DNA from: CAYSYM01 sp964435115
GTDB taxonomy: Bacteria; Chloroflexota; UBA6077; CF-72
DNA: 45,582 nt
NCBI GenBank assembly: GCA_964435115.1
Contig: CAYSYM010000029.1
Coordinates: forward strand, 1 to 45,582
Direction of reading: 5' to 3'
In this document: positions 33,331 through 40,270 of the stretch, in pieces
Layout: the number at the start of each line of letters is the position of its first letter
How positions within the stretch are numbered: position 1 is the stretch's first letter
Notes under the pieces: generated by a model
What the model saw: the letters and a program-made list of their open reading frames with translations, nothing else
Told to the model about the DNA's origin: nothing
Databases searched by the model: none
Translations under genes and position numbers: made by a program

Positions 33331-33356
33331 CACCCGCCCGGACGCGTTGCTAGACT
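33327..33356 (+). promoter_or_regulatory. lexA promoter
   Basis: TTGACA (33327-33332, full consensus), an 18-bp spacer, and TAGACT (33351-33356). The -35 overlaps the menH stop, giving lexA its own transcription unit. Confidence 0.7.
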
Positions 33357-33361
33357 GGCTT

Positions 33362-33375
33362 CGAACGCCTGTTCT
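33362..33375 (+). promoter_or_regulatory. LexA operator (SOS box)
   Basis: CGAACGCCTGTTCT fits the Gram-positive/Chloroflexota-type SOS box CGAAC-N4-GTTC. It covers the expected start point just downstream of the -10, so LexA would repress its own gene until DNA damage. Confidence 0.8.
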
Positions 33376-33416
33376 AGCATGAGGTGGCCGTCTGGCTCGG
33401 CCGGAGGGATGGAAGC

Positions 33417-34055
33417 GTGTCGCGCAAGCTCTCAGAGCGTCAGCGGAACATCCTGACGTACATCCAGGAGTACGTGGAGGAGCGCGGGTACCCGCCGAGC
33501 ATCCGCGAGATCGGCGACCGCGTAGGGATCTCCTCGACCTCGGTGGTCGACTACAACCTGCGGGTGCTCGAGCGGGAGGGCTACCTGCGTCGCGATCGGG
33601 AGGTGTCGCGTGGGCTCGAGCTGGTGGGGATCCAGCGGAACGGCCGCCGGCAGACCCCTCGCCTGATCCGGATCCCCGTCATCGGCCGGATTGCCGCGGG
33701 CGCCCCCATCGAAGCGATCGAGGACCCGACGGACGTCGTCGAGTTCCCGAGCGGCACGGTCCCGGCAGACTGCTTTGCCCTGCGCGTGCGCGGGACCTCT
33801 ATGATCGAGGACCACATCGACGACGGCGACGTGGTGGTGGTCCGGCCCCAGGCGCACGCGGAGAACGGGGAGATCGTCGTGGCGATCGTCAGCGACGACG
33901 CCTCGCCCAACGGCGGCGCCACGCTCAAAAGGTTCTATCGTGAGGGCGACCAGGTGCGACTGCAGCCGCGCAACGCCGAGATGCAGCCACTCGTCGTCAG
34001 CGCCGAGCGGGTGGAGGTCAAGGGCAAAGTAGTCAAGCTCGTTCGCGACCTGTGA
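33417..34055 (+). CDS. lexA: SOS repressor LexA
   Basis: 212 residues from GTG 33417, with GGAGGG upstream. The winged helix DNA-binding domain is at about 1-70 (LSERQRNILTYIQEYVEERG, IREIGDRVGISSTSVVDYNL). The peptidase-fold C-terminal domain has the Ala94-Gly95 cleavage site (GRIAAGAP), nucleophile Ser128 (RGTSMIED) and general-base Lys171 (GATLKRFY). RecA filaments trigger its self-cleavage. An in-frame ATG at 33384 would add 11 residues but lies between the operator and the better ribosome binding site. Confidence 0.96.
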   Translation: MSRKLSERQRNILTYIQEYVEERGYPPSIREIGDRVGISSTSVVDYNLRVLEREGYLRRDREVSRGLELVGIQRNGRRQTPRLIRIPVIGRIAAGAPIEAIEDPTDVVEFPSGTVPADCFALRVRGTSMIEDHIDDGDVVVVRPQAHAENGEIVVAIVSDDASPNGGATLKRFYREGDQVRLQPRNAEMQPLVVSAERVEVKGKVVKLVRDL

Positions 34056-34140
34056 GCGGGCTCCGTGCGGGACAGGCCCGGCCGCGGAACCGGCCTCCGC
34101 TCGGGGAACCTTTCCGTCGAGGCGGGCGGGGCCGGCACAA

Positions 34141-35022
34141 TTGGGCGCAGTGGCTGAGCGGCGTGAACCGGCGCGCACAGAGCGGATCTGGCTGAGCGTC
34201 GAGGCAGACCCGAGGAAGCCCGAGGCGGCTGCGCTCGGGGAGTCGATCCGTGCCTGGCTGCGCGAGCGGGACGCGCTCGCGCGCGAGCCGGCCGACGCGC
34301 AGGTGCAGCTCGTCCTCGGCGGCGATGGGATGGTCGTGCGGGCCGCCCGGGCAGCCTGCAACGTGCCCGTCCTCGGCGTCGACTTCGGCCAGCTCGGGTT
34401 CCTCGCCCACGTACCACCGACCCGCTGGGAATCACGGCTGAAGCAGGTGCTCGCGGGGCGCTACCAGGTGCGCGAGGACCCGACGCTGCACGTGGCGCTG
34501 GAACGCGGCAAGGAGACGCTCGCGACGCTGTGGGCGGTCCAGGACGCCGTGTTCCATGCGTACGTGGTGCCGCGCCACGGCCAGCAGATGGCGCTGCTCG
34601 AGGTGTATGTGGACGGCAAGTACTTCAACCTGATCCCCGGCGACGGGCTGATCGTGGCCACCGGGCCGGGATCCAGCGCCTACAACCTGGCGGCTGGCGG
34701 GCCCGTGCTCACCCCGGGGGGTGGCCTGCTCGCCATCACCCCCATCTGCCCCCACACGCCGATCAAGGGATCGTTCGCCGTGCCCGAAGGAACCTCCATC
34801 ACGGTGGTCCAGAACGGCCGGTTCCCGGTCAACGTGTCCGTGGACGGCCAGGAGTCGTTCGACGCCTTCATGCCCGGAGACGTGGCGCACGTCCGCGCCG
34901 ACCCGCGCCGCTTCCGACTGGTCACCTTCAAAGACGTGAGCTTCTATGACCGCTTCCGCCAGCGGTTCAATTACCGCATCCGCCCCGGCTACCAGGCTTC
35001 GGGGCTGCACCACGAGCACTGA
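34141..35022 (+). CDS. nadK: NAD kinase
   Basis: Phosphorylates NAD to NADP. 293 residues from TTG 34141; GTG 34150 is an equally possible start. The catalytic GGDGMVVRAAR is at about 59-69, followed by GVDFGQLGFLAHVPP. The nucleotide-binding segment is ATGPGSSAYNLAAGGPVL, then ITPICPHTPIKGSFAVP and VSVDGQESFDAFMPGD. Differences from the common consensus include Met for Thr after GGDG, GPGSSAYN for the usual PTGSTAYS, and VQDAVFH where LNE/LND is common. The fold motifs are intact, so it is probably active but divergent. Confidence 0.9.
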   Translation: MGAVAERREPARTERIWLSVEADPRKPEAAALGESIRAWLRERDALAREPADAQVQLVLGGDGMVVRAARAACNVPVLGVDFGQLGFLAHVPPTRWESRLKQVLAGRYQVREDPTLHVALERGKETLATLWAVQDAVFHAYVVPRHGQQMALLEVYVDGKYFNLIPGDGLIVATGPGSSAYNLAAGGPVLTPGGGLLAITPICPHTPIKGSFAVPEGTSITVVQNGRFPVNVSVDGQESFDAFMPGDVAHVRADPRRFRLVTFKDVSFYDRFRQRFNYRIRPGYQASGLHHEH

Positions 35023-35081
35023 CACCGCGCATCAGGCGCCGTTCGCCCGCCCCCCGCCGCCAGTGGGCTCGGGAAGGCCTG

Positions 35082-36860
35082 CTACAGGCGGGCATCCACC
35101 GCGTCGGCGCAGCGGACGTCGCCCGGCGTGCAGCCGGCCGGCACCATGGGGAAGACCGACTCCTCCACGGGCACCCGCACGTCCACCACCGCCGGCCCGG
35201 GATGCAGCGCCGCAGCCTGGAGCGTCGGCTCGAGCTCGCCGCGCCGGCGGACGGTGGCCGCCCAGCACCTGTGCGCCCTGGCGAGCGCCGCGAAATCTGG
35301 CTGCGGGAGCAGCGACTGGCTGTAGATGCCGTCGTAGAAGAGCTCTTGCCACTGGCGGACCATGCCGAGGCACTGGTTGTTGACGACGATGACCTTGACG
35401 GCCAGGTTGTTGGCCGCCAGCGTGGACAGCTCGGGCGCGCTCATCTGGAAGCCGCCGTCGCCCACCACCGCCCAGACCGGGCGGCCCGGGTCGGCCACCT
35501 TCACGCCCAGGGCCGCCGGCAGGGCGTACCCCATCGTCCCGAGCCCGCCGCTGGTGAGCACCTGGCCGGGTCGCTCGAAGCCGTGGTGCAGGGCGACGAA
35601 CATCTGGTGCTGGCCGATGTCGGCGACCACCACACCGGCCCCGCCCGTCACGCGGCGCAGCGTCCTCACCAGCTCAGGCGAGGTCGGCAGCGCGTCGGCG
35701 TCTTCGGTCGCGTGGGCCAGGCCGCACGCAGCGTGCTCGCTCGACCACGTGCGCAGGCGGTCCCACCACCCCGGCCGCTCGCGCGGCGCAGCCCGATCGG
35801 CAAGCGCCGCCAGCGCGGCCCGCGCATCGGCGAGGATCGCCACGTCGGTGCGCACCACGCGGCCGAACGCGGCCGGATCCACGTCCACGTGGACGATCTG
35901 GGCGGCGGGGGCGAAGTCCCGGGGGCGGCCGACCACGCGGTCGTCGAAGCGCATGCCGATGCCGAGGATCAGGTCGGCGTGGTGCATGGCCAGGTTCGCC
36001 TGCACGGTGCCGTGCATGCCCACCATACCCAGGGCCTGGCGATGGTGCTCGGGGAATACGCCCAGCCCAAGCAGCGTGGTGCCAACCGGTAAGCCCGCCC
36101 GTTCAGCCAGGGCGTGCAGCTCGGCCGTGGCGCCCGCCATCGCCACGCCGTGGCCGGCGATGAGGAGGGGGCGCTCAGCGTCTCGCAGCAGCTCGGCCGC
36201 ACGCTCGATACCGGCAAGGGCCACCGGAGACAGGTGGCGCGCCGGGCCGGGCGCACGCGCGCCCGCCGGGCGCCCGTGGTCGTCGAGCCCGCGCCCGGAC
36301 GCCTCGACCGTCGCGAGCTGGACGTCCTTGGGGAGGTCGACAAGCACGGGGCCAGGGCGGCCGTCAGTGGCGACACGGAACGCCTCCGCGAGGACGGACG
36401 CGATCTCTTCGGGGCGCAGGACCTGGAAGGCGGCCTTGGTGATAGGGCCGACCATGCTCACCACGTCCACTTCCTGGAAGGCCTGCGTGCCGATGGCCGG
36501 CCGCGCAACCTGGCCGGTGATTGCGACGACAGGAACGCAATCCATGAAGGCGGTAGCGAGGCCGGTCAGGAGGTTCGTGGCGCCCGGTCCGCTGGTCGCA
36601 ACGCAGACACCGACCCGGCCCGTCGCCCGCGCGTAGCCATCTGCCGCGTGCGCGGCGTTCTGCTCGTGCCGGACGAGGAGGTGGCGGAGCTGGGGATAGC
36701 CGGCGAGGTCGCGGTAGAAGGGCAGGGCCGCGCCGCCGGGGTAGCCGAAGAGCGTGTCCACGCCCTGGGCGAGCAGGGCCTCGCAGACGAGCTGGCCGCC
36801 GCTGCGGACGGCGGTGGGGGCGGAGCCGCGTCTGGGTGGTGCAGGTACAAGAGCGACCAA
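35082..36860 (-). CDS. ilvB: Acetolactate synthase large subunit IlvB
   Basis: Thiamine-diphosphate enzyme for the first step of valine, leucine and isoleucine synthesis. 592 residues from TTG 36860, preceded by GGAGAG at 5 nt. It shows VDTLFGYPGGAALPFY, HEQNAAHAADGYARATGRVGV, SGPGATNLLTGLATAFMD, the AHAS-type FQEVDVVSMVGPITKAAF, MHGTVQANLAMHHADLILGIGMRFDDRV, and GDGGFQMSAPELSTLAANNL with NNQCLGMVRQWQELFYDGIYSQS. No regulatory subunit (ilvN) or ilvC lies next to it; a convergent gene follows directly. A T-box leader upstream points to control by uncharged tRNA. A catabolic AlsS role is less likely. Confidence 0.93.
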   Translation of the reverse strand: MVALVPAPPRRGSAPTAVRSGGQLVCEALLAQGVDTLFGYPGGAALPFYRDLAGYPQLRHLLVRHEQNAAHAADGYARATGRVGVCVATSGPGATNLLTGLATAFMDCVPVVAITGQVARPAIGTQAFQEVDVVSMVGPITKAAFQVLRPEEIASVLAEAFRVATDGRPGPVLVDLPKDVQLATVEASGRGLDDHGRPAGARAPGPARHLSPVALAGIERAAELLRDAERPLLIAGHGVAMAGATAELHALAERAGLPVGTTLLGLGVFPEHHRQALGMVGMHGTVQANLAMHHADLILGIGMRFDDRVVGRPRDFAPAAQIVHVDVDPAAFGRVVRTDVAILADARAALAALADRAAPRERPGWWDRLRTWSSEHAACGLAHATEDADALPTSPELVRTLRRVTGGAGVVVADIGQHQMFVALHHGFERPGQVLTSGGLGTMGYALPAALGVKVADPGRPVWAVVGDGGFQMSAPELSTLAANNLAVKVIVVNNQCLGMVRQWQELFYDGIYSQSLLPQPDFAALARAHRCWAATVRRRGELEPTLQAAALHPGPAVVDVRVPVEESVFPMVPAGCTPGDVRCADAVDARL

Positions 36861-36934
36861 GATTCTCTCCTCTCGTCGCTCATGAGCGCGCTGCTCGGCG
36901 GCGGGGTGCCGGCCTCGTCGCCTCTCCGGGGCCC

Positions 36935-36969
36935 AACAAGAAGGCCCGCCCCTGTGCGAGGGACGGGCC
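36935..36969 (-). terminator. Intrinsic terminator of the T-box leader
   Basis: Stem GGCCCGTCCCT/AGGGGCGGGCC (one mismatch) with a 5-nt loop, then TTCTTGTT on the minus strand. It lies directly after the T-box sequence and about 75 bp before the ilvB start, so it is the regulated terminator. Confidence 0.8.
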
Positions 36970-37083
36970 TGTCAGGTCCGTGGTACCACCCTGTTTCCCC
37001 GCCGAAGCGGAGCGCTCATGAGGTACGTGTGGCATACCTCTGCCGCTGCTAACGGGCGGCAAGCCCGGCACCGCCTACTACCC

Positions 37084-37111
37084 GGGTATTGGGTGTCGGG
37101 TATTGGGTGTC
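37084..37111. repeat. Tandem 14-bp duplication inside the T-box leader
   Basis: GGGTATTGGGTGTC occurs twice head to tail (37084-37097 and 37098-37111, plus-strand reading). It lies between Stem I and the antiterminator, where T-boxes normally have short Stem II/III elements. Confidence 0.85.
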
Positions 37112-37289
37112 GCGGGTTCGGCTCGGTCCGTCCCCTGGCACCTGTGACCCGCCACCCGAGACCTGAGGTTCGGGATGCGGCTCGGGAGGGATCTCCGCCT
37201 CGACCGACCGCGCCCGCCTTCCACCTCGCCGCGGGCTCTCTGGAGCGGCTCCTTCGAGGCGGCACTGTCTCCGTCAGCGCCGTGCGCTT

Positions 37290-37318
37290 ACTGTATCGGC
37301 CGGACGCGGCGCGCGCAA
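37290..37318 (-). promoter_or_regulatory. Candidate ilvB/T-box promoter
   Basis: TTGCGC (37318-37313), a 17-bp spacer, and TACAGT (37295-37290) on the minus strand. It would start transcription near 37283, about 10-20 nt before the first recognisable Stem I element. Confidence 0.5.
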
Positions 37319-37347
37319 CAGGTGGATGCTCCAAGACGGCGCGCGGC

Positions 37348-38106
37348 TCAGTGGGAGCGCGGCTCGCGTAGCATCTCCGAGAGGCGCACGGCGTTCGTGG
37401 TCGCTCCGGGCAAGCCGCCCAGCTCGGGCGCCAGGGCGTCATTATTGAAGTAGGCGTAGACGTCGGCTCCGGCGTCGAGCTCGCCGCGGATACGCTCGGC
37501 CCACGGGCGAAGCTCCGCGTCCGGGAAGGAGCCCGTGTGCTCGCCGCTGTGGAAGCGCACGTAGCTCCACGAGGCAGTCCGGCGGCTCGCCAGCGGGATT
37601 CCCCACCCTACGGGCAGGCACAGGGCGGCGTCGTGCTCGCCCAGGAGGTCGAACACCTCGTCGACCAGCCAGCTCTTGTGGCGCAGCTCGAACGCCCAGC
37701 GCTGGCCGGGGTACGCCTGGAGCACGTCGAAGAGCTGGCGCAGCCGCTCGAAGTTGAGCGTCCACCAGCCGGGGAGCTGGAACAGGACCGGGCCCAGCTT
37801 CTCCTGCAAGCCGCCGGCGCTGTGCATCAGCCGCTTCAGCGGGTCCTCGGGGTCCTTCAGCTTTTTCAGGTGGGTGAGGTAGCGGCTGGCCTTGACGGCG
37901 AACTGGAAGCCCGCAGGGGTCTGCCTGCGCCAGGCCTCGAAGGTCGCGCGTGCGGGCAGCCGGTAGTACGAAAAGTTGATCTCGACCGTGCCGAAGTGCC
38001 GAGCGTAGAACGGCAGGAGCTGCTCGCTCGGCAGCTTCTCCGGGTAGAACGGGCCCATCCAGTGCCTGTAGACCCAGCCCGACGTGCCAACCCAGAGCGC
38101 GGGCAT
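37348..38106 (-). CDS. DUF72 (YecE-like) protein
   Basis: 252 residues from ATG 38106. The DUF72 TIM-barrel pattern is clear: LWVGTSGWVYRHWMGPFYPE, FYARHFGTVEINFSYYRLPA, FQFAVKASRYLTHLKKL, LGPVLFQLPGWW, RWAFELRHKSWL, SYVRFHSGEHTGSF and the C-terminal DVYAYFNNDALA. The biochemical role of the family is not established, though an endonuclease IV-like or metal-dependent barrel has been proposed. The stop codon lies about 30 bp from the ilvB promoter, on the same strand, so it is not part of that unit. Confidence 0.9.
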   Translation of the reverse strand: MPALWVGTSGWVYRHWMGPFYPEKLPSEQLLPFYARHFGTVEINFSYYRLPARATFEAWRRQTPAGFQFAVKASRYLTHLKKLKDPEDPLKRLMHSAGGLQEKLGPVLFQLPGWWTLNFERLRQLFDVLQAYPGQRWAFELRHKSWLVDEVFDLLGEHDAALCLPVGWGIPLASRRTASWSYVRFHSGEHTGSFPDAELRPWAERIRGELDAGADVYAYFNNDALAPELGGLPGATTNAVRLSEMLREPRSH

Positions 38107-38440
38107 GTGCCCAGGGTAGCGCGGGCGCGGAGACGGGGCGAAACCTGGCGGCCTCTCGATCCAGGGACGTGTGGGCAGGCTGCACGCAGTGGCGATTCCC
38201 CATCTGGCGTGACGGACTTGGGGCCGCGCCTCCCGCCGCCCGTGCCATGCCGGGAGGAAGCTATCGGCAGTCGACTCGTGCGCGACCCGCCAGGTCTTGC
38301 CGGATGTCCGCTGCGATGCTGAACGGGGCGAGCCGGCCGCCTCCAGGTGCGCCGAGACGGAGCCCTGGCTGCGCTCAGGGTGGCCCGTGCGCCATGCATT
38401 CCAGCGCGGCAGCCAGTTGGCCGTCCTGCGGTGCAGGCGC
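38107..38440. other. Intergenic region between the DUF72 and DUF2231 genes
   Basis: About 330 bp. I find no convincing gene; the open frames on both strands look random in composition. A small CCTGC/GCAGG hairpin sits just downstream of the DUF2231 stop, and no U-tract terminator is visible. Confidence 0.4.
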
Positions 38441-38971
38441 TCAGGCGGCGTGTCGGGGCTCGGACGGCACGGCGGCAGGCGGCTCCCGGTGCTGCCCGAC
38501 GCCGTGCCCGGTCACGCCGATCATGTGGCGGTAGGCCAGCTCGCCCCCGTACCACCCGGTCACACCCAGCAGGCCCGCGGTGAGCGCTGAGAGGATCAGC
38601 CCCCACGGCAGGATGGCCGCTGCCGGACTGGGCAGCCGCAGCGCCAGGTTGCCGAGCGCAACGAGGAGCACGACGGCGTTGCCCACGAAGTGGATCCAGC
38701 CGTCGACATGCACGCGCGCCCGCTCGATGGTCCAGAAGTCGACCAGGCCGACCGCTGCCGCCAGCGCGCCTGTCGCCAGACCTGTGCCGACGAGCCAGAG
38801 CGATGCGCGAGCCCAGAAGGGGTCGGCTGTTCCCCAGTAGGCAAGGTCTGTGACGAGGGCGCCCACCAGGGTGGTGATGGGCAGCGCCACCAGCATCGGG
38901 TGGATCGGGTGGCCGGCGATCGCGGCCGTGCTCGGCACGCCCTGCGTGTGCTCCCGGTGTTCCCCTGCCAT
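38441..38971 (-). CDS. DUF2231 membrane protein
   Basis: 176 residues from ATG 38971, with GGGAGGA upstream. The DUF2231 signature GHPIHPMLVALPITTLVGALVTDL is split over the first helix, followed by about three more helices (LWLVGTGLATGALAAAVGLVDF, HFVGNAVVLLVALGNLAL, ILPWGLILSALTAGLLGVTGWYGGELAYRH, each interrupted by short loops). Conserved histidines and the YGGELAYRH motif hint at metal or heme binding, but no function is established. The C-terminal 30 residues are polar and low complexity. Confidence 0.85.
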   Translation of the reverse strand: MAGEHREHTQGVPSTAAIAGHPIHPMLVALPITTLVGALVTDLAYWGTADPFWARASLWLVGTGLATGALAAAVGLVDFWTIERARVHVDGWIHFVGNAVVLLVALGNLALRLPSPAAAILPWGLILSALTAGLLGVTGWYGGELAYRHMIGVTGHGVGQHREPPAAVPSEPRHAA

Positions 38972-39141
38972 AGCGTGTTCCTCCCGGTGGCCAGCGGTGG
39001 GGTCCTGTCTCGCCCGACCTCAGCAGCAGATCGCGTGCCACCCCGCGGCCACCCGCCACCGCGCCCCGGCGCCGGCGAGGGCGCTGGCACGGACCGTGCG
39101 CACCGGCGGCGCAGCGCAACGGCATACGAGGAGGGCTACGC

Positions 39142-39927
39142 ATGTCGCAGCCGGAGCGGTTCTACGTCGAGGCTGTCCGGCCGGCCGTGGGCGCGCCCGG
39201 TGGGCACAGTCCGCGCGGTGAGGCGCCACCGCCGGGCGACACGCCGCCGCCGACGGAGGGGATCCGCCGGCTTCAGGGGCGCGAGCTCGGCCGAGGGGAG
39301 CTGGAAACCTACGGCCAGGTGGAGTGGCAGGGCGACGACCGCGCTGTGCTGCGCGCTGGCGGGATGACCTTCAGTCTCCGCCTGCGCGCAGGAAGAGGGC
39401 CAGATGTCCGCCGTGCGAGCCCGTTCCTTGGAGCGGCCAGCGGCCTGCTCGCCACGCTCCCCATGACGCTGGCGATGGAGCTGCTCCACCGGCGCTTGCC
39501 GGCGCGCCAACGCTCCCCCTTGCCGCCGTGGTGGATAACCCGGCGGACGCTGGGCAGGGCCGGGCTGGGCGACGGGCTGAGACTGAGCGGGTACCCGGCG
39601 GTGTGGCAGTGGACGCCGGCGACGTTGGCCGGCCACTTCGCCTATGGGGCCGCAGCCGGGGCGCTCTACGCGCCACTCGCGCGGGCCGTGCGCCTGCCGG
39701 CCCTGCCGGGTGGCATCGGGTTTGGCCTGCTCGTGTGGCTGGCCAGCTACCTCGGCTGGCTGCCGGTGGCCGGGCTCTTCCCACCTGCCACGGAGCAGCC
39801 CAAGGAGCGGAACCTCCTCATGGTGGGCGCTCACGCACTGTGGGGCGCGGTTCTCGGGCTCCTCGTCACCCGGGGATATACGGGTACAGGGACAGCGCCT
39901 CTGCCCGCTGCCCGACTGCCGCGCTGA
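39142..39927 (+). CDS. Putative membrane protein, YagU/DUF1440-like C-terminus
   Basis: 261 residues from ATG 39142, with GAGGAGGG 6 nt upstream. The N-terminal 95 residues are soluble, with a Pro-rich stretch and a small beta-rich segment (ETYGQVEWQGDDRAVLRAGG). The C-terminal half has about four hydrophobic helices starting LGAASGLLATLPMTLAMELL and including HFAYGAAAGALYAPLARAV and MVGAHALWGAVLGLLV, a pattern like YagU/DUF1440 proteins. I do not recognise the N-terminal part. It is divergent from the DUF2231 gene, with a 170-bp shared upstream region. Confidence 0.65.
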   Translation: MSQPERFYVEAVRPAVGAPGGHSPRGEAPPPGDTPPPTEGIRRLQGRELGRGELETYGQVEWQGDDRAVLRAGGMTFSLRLRAGRGPDVRRASPFLGAASGLLATLPMTLAMELLHRRLPARQRSPLPPWWITRRTLGRAGLGDGLRLSGYPAVWQWTPATLAGHFAYGAAAGALYAPLARAVRLPALPGGIGFGLLVWLASYLGWLPVAGLFPPATEQPKERNLLMVGAHALWGAVLGLLVTRGYTGTGTAPLPAARLPR

Positions 39928-40193
39928 CGGAGCTGACGGGTCCCACGATCCCGGCGCGCTCTGGCACTGCCGGAGACGCCCGCGGAGTTGCCGCTGAGCC
40001 CAGGCGCGCTGGCGAGGCACGCCCGAGCGTGGTAGTCACTGCCGACACGCAGATCCTGCCCGTAGCCGGGCGCCTGGCCGTGCCACTCAGAGGTACCCCG
40101 TGAGCCGCCCACACCCATGCTGATCCTGGCGGTGTCGGCCTGACCCTGGTGAGCGCCGCGGCGGCCCTCGGCGCCCGAGGGCCGCCGCCCGAC
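39928..40193. other. Intergenic region ending in a 14-bp perfect hairpin
   Basis: No gene is visible between 39928 and the lacI promoter. At 40158-40188 there is a perfect 14-bp stem GCGGCGGCCCTCGG/CCGAGGGCCGCCGC with a 3-nt loop, 5 bp before the -35 of lacI. Lacking a U-tract, it may still block read-through from the upstream gene. Confidence 0.6.
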
Positions 40194-40222
40194 TTGACAC
40201 CCGTGGCGTCCACGCGTAGGAT
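40194..40222 (+). promoter_or_regulatory. lacI-family operon promoter
   Basis: TTGACA (40194-40199, full consensus), a 17-bp spacer, and TAGGAT (40217-40222). The start point is expected near 40229, inside the first operator. Confidence 0.7.
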
Positions 40223-40223
40223 C

Positions 40224-40251
40224 TGTAAAGCTTTTCATGGTAACGTTTTCA
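40224..40251 (+). promoter_or_regulatory. Two abutting LacI-family operators
   Basis: TGTAAAGCTTTTCA (40224-40237) is followed without a gap by TGGTAACGTTTTCA (40238-40251). Both fit the LacI/GalR half-site pattern TGNNAA-SS-TTNNCA, the second with the classic central CG and the first with GC. They begin 1 bp after the -10, so binding would block transcription of the regulator and the genes behind it. Confidence 0.75.
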
Positions 40252-40270
40252 GCGGCTGGGCCGAGCTGAG

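Larger units (their letters stand above)
36935..37283 (-). ncRNA. T-box leader (tRNA-sensing riboswitch), probably tRNA-Ile, upstream of ilvB
   Basis: The minus strand carries the hallmark T-box AGGGTGGTACCACG (36992-36979), immediately followed by an intrinsic terminator. Upstream is a Stem I-like region with GGAGACAGTG (near 37263-37272), CCAGAGAGCCCGC (37243-37231) and the apical GGTGGAAGGCGGG. Opposite it, GGAG-ATC-CCTCCCGAGC places an ATC (Ile) triplet at 37192-37190, the likely specifier codon. An uncharged tRNA-Ile would stabilise the antiterminator and allow ilvB transcription. The Ile assignment is inference from position. The leader of about 350 nt is longer than usual because of a repeat-bearing segment in its middle. 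Confidence 0.85.

Noticed and set aside
35362..36636. 424-codon plus-strand frame opposite ilvB
   Set aside because: Ser/Arg/Thr-rich shadow of a strongly conserved gene.
37084..37111. CRISPR-like repeat
   Set aside because: Only two copies with no spacer between them, inside a T-box leader.
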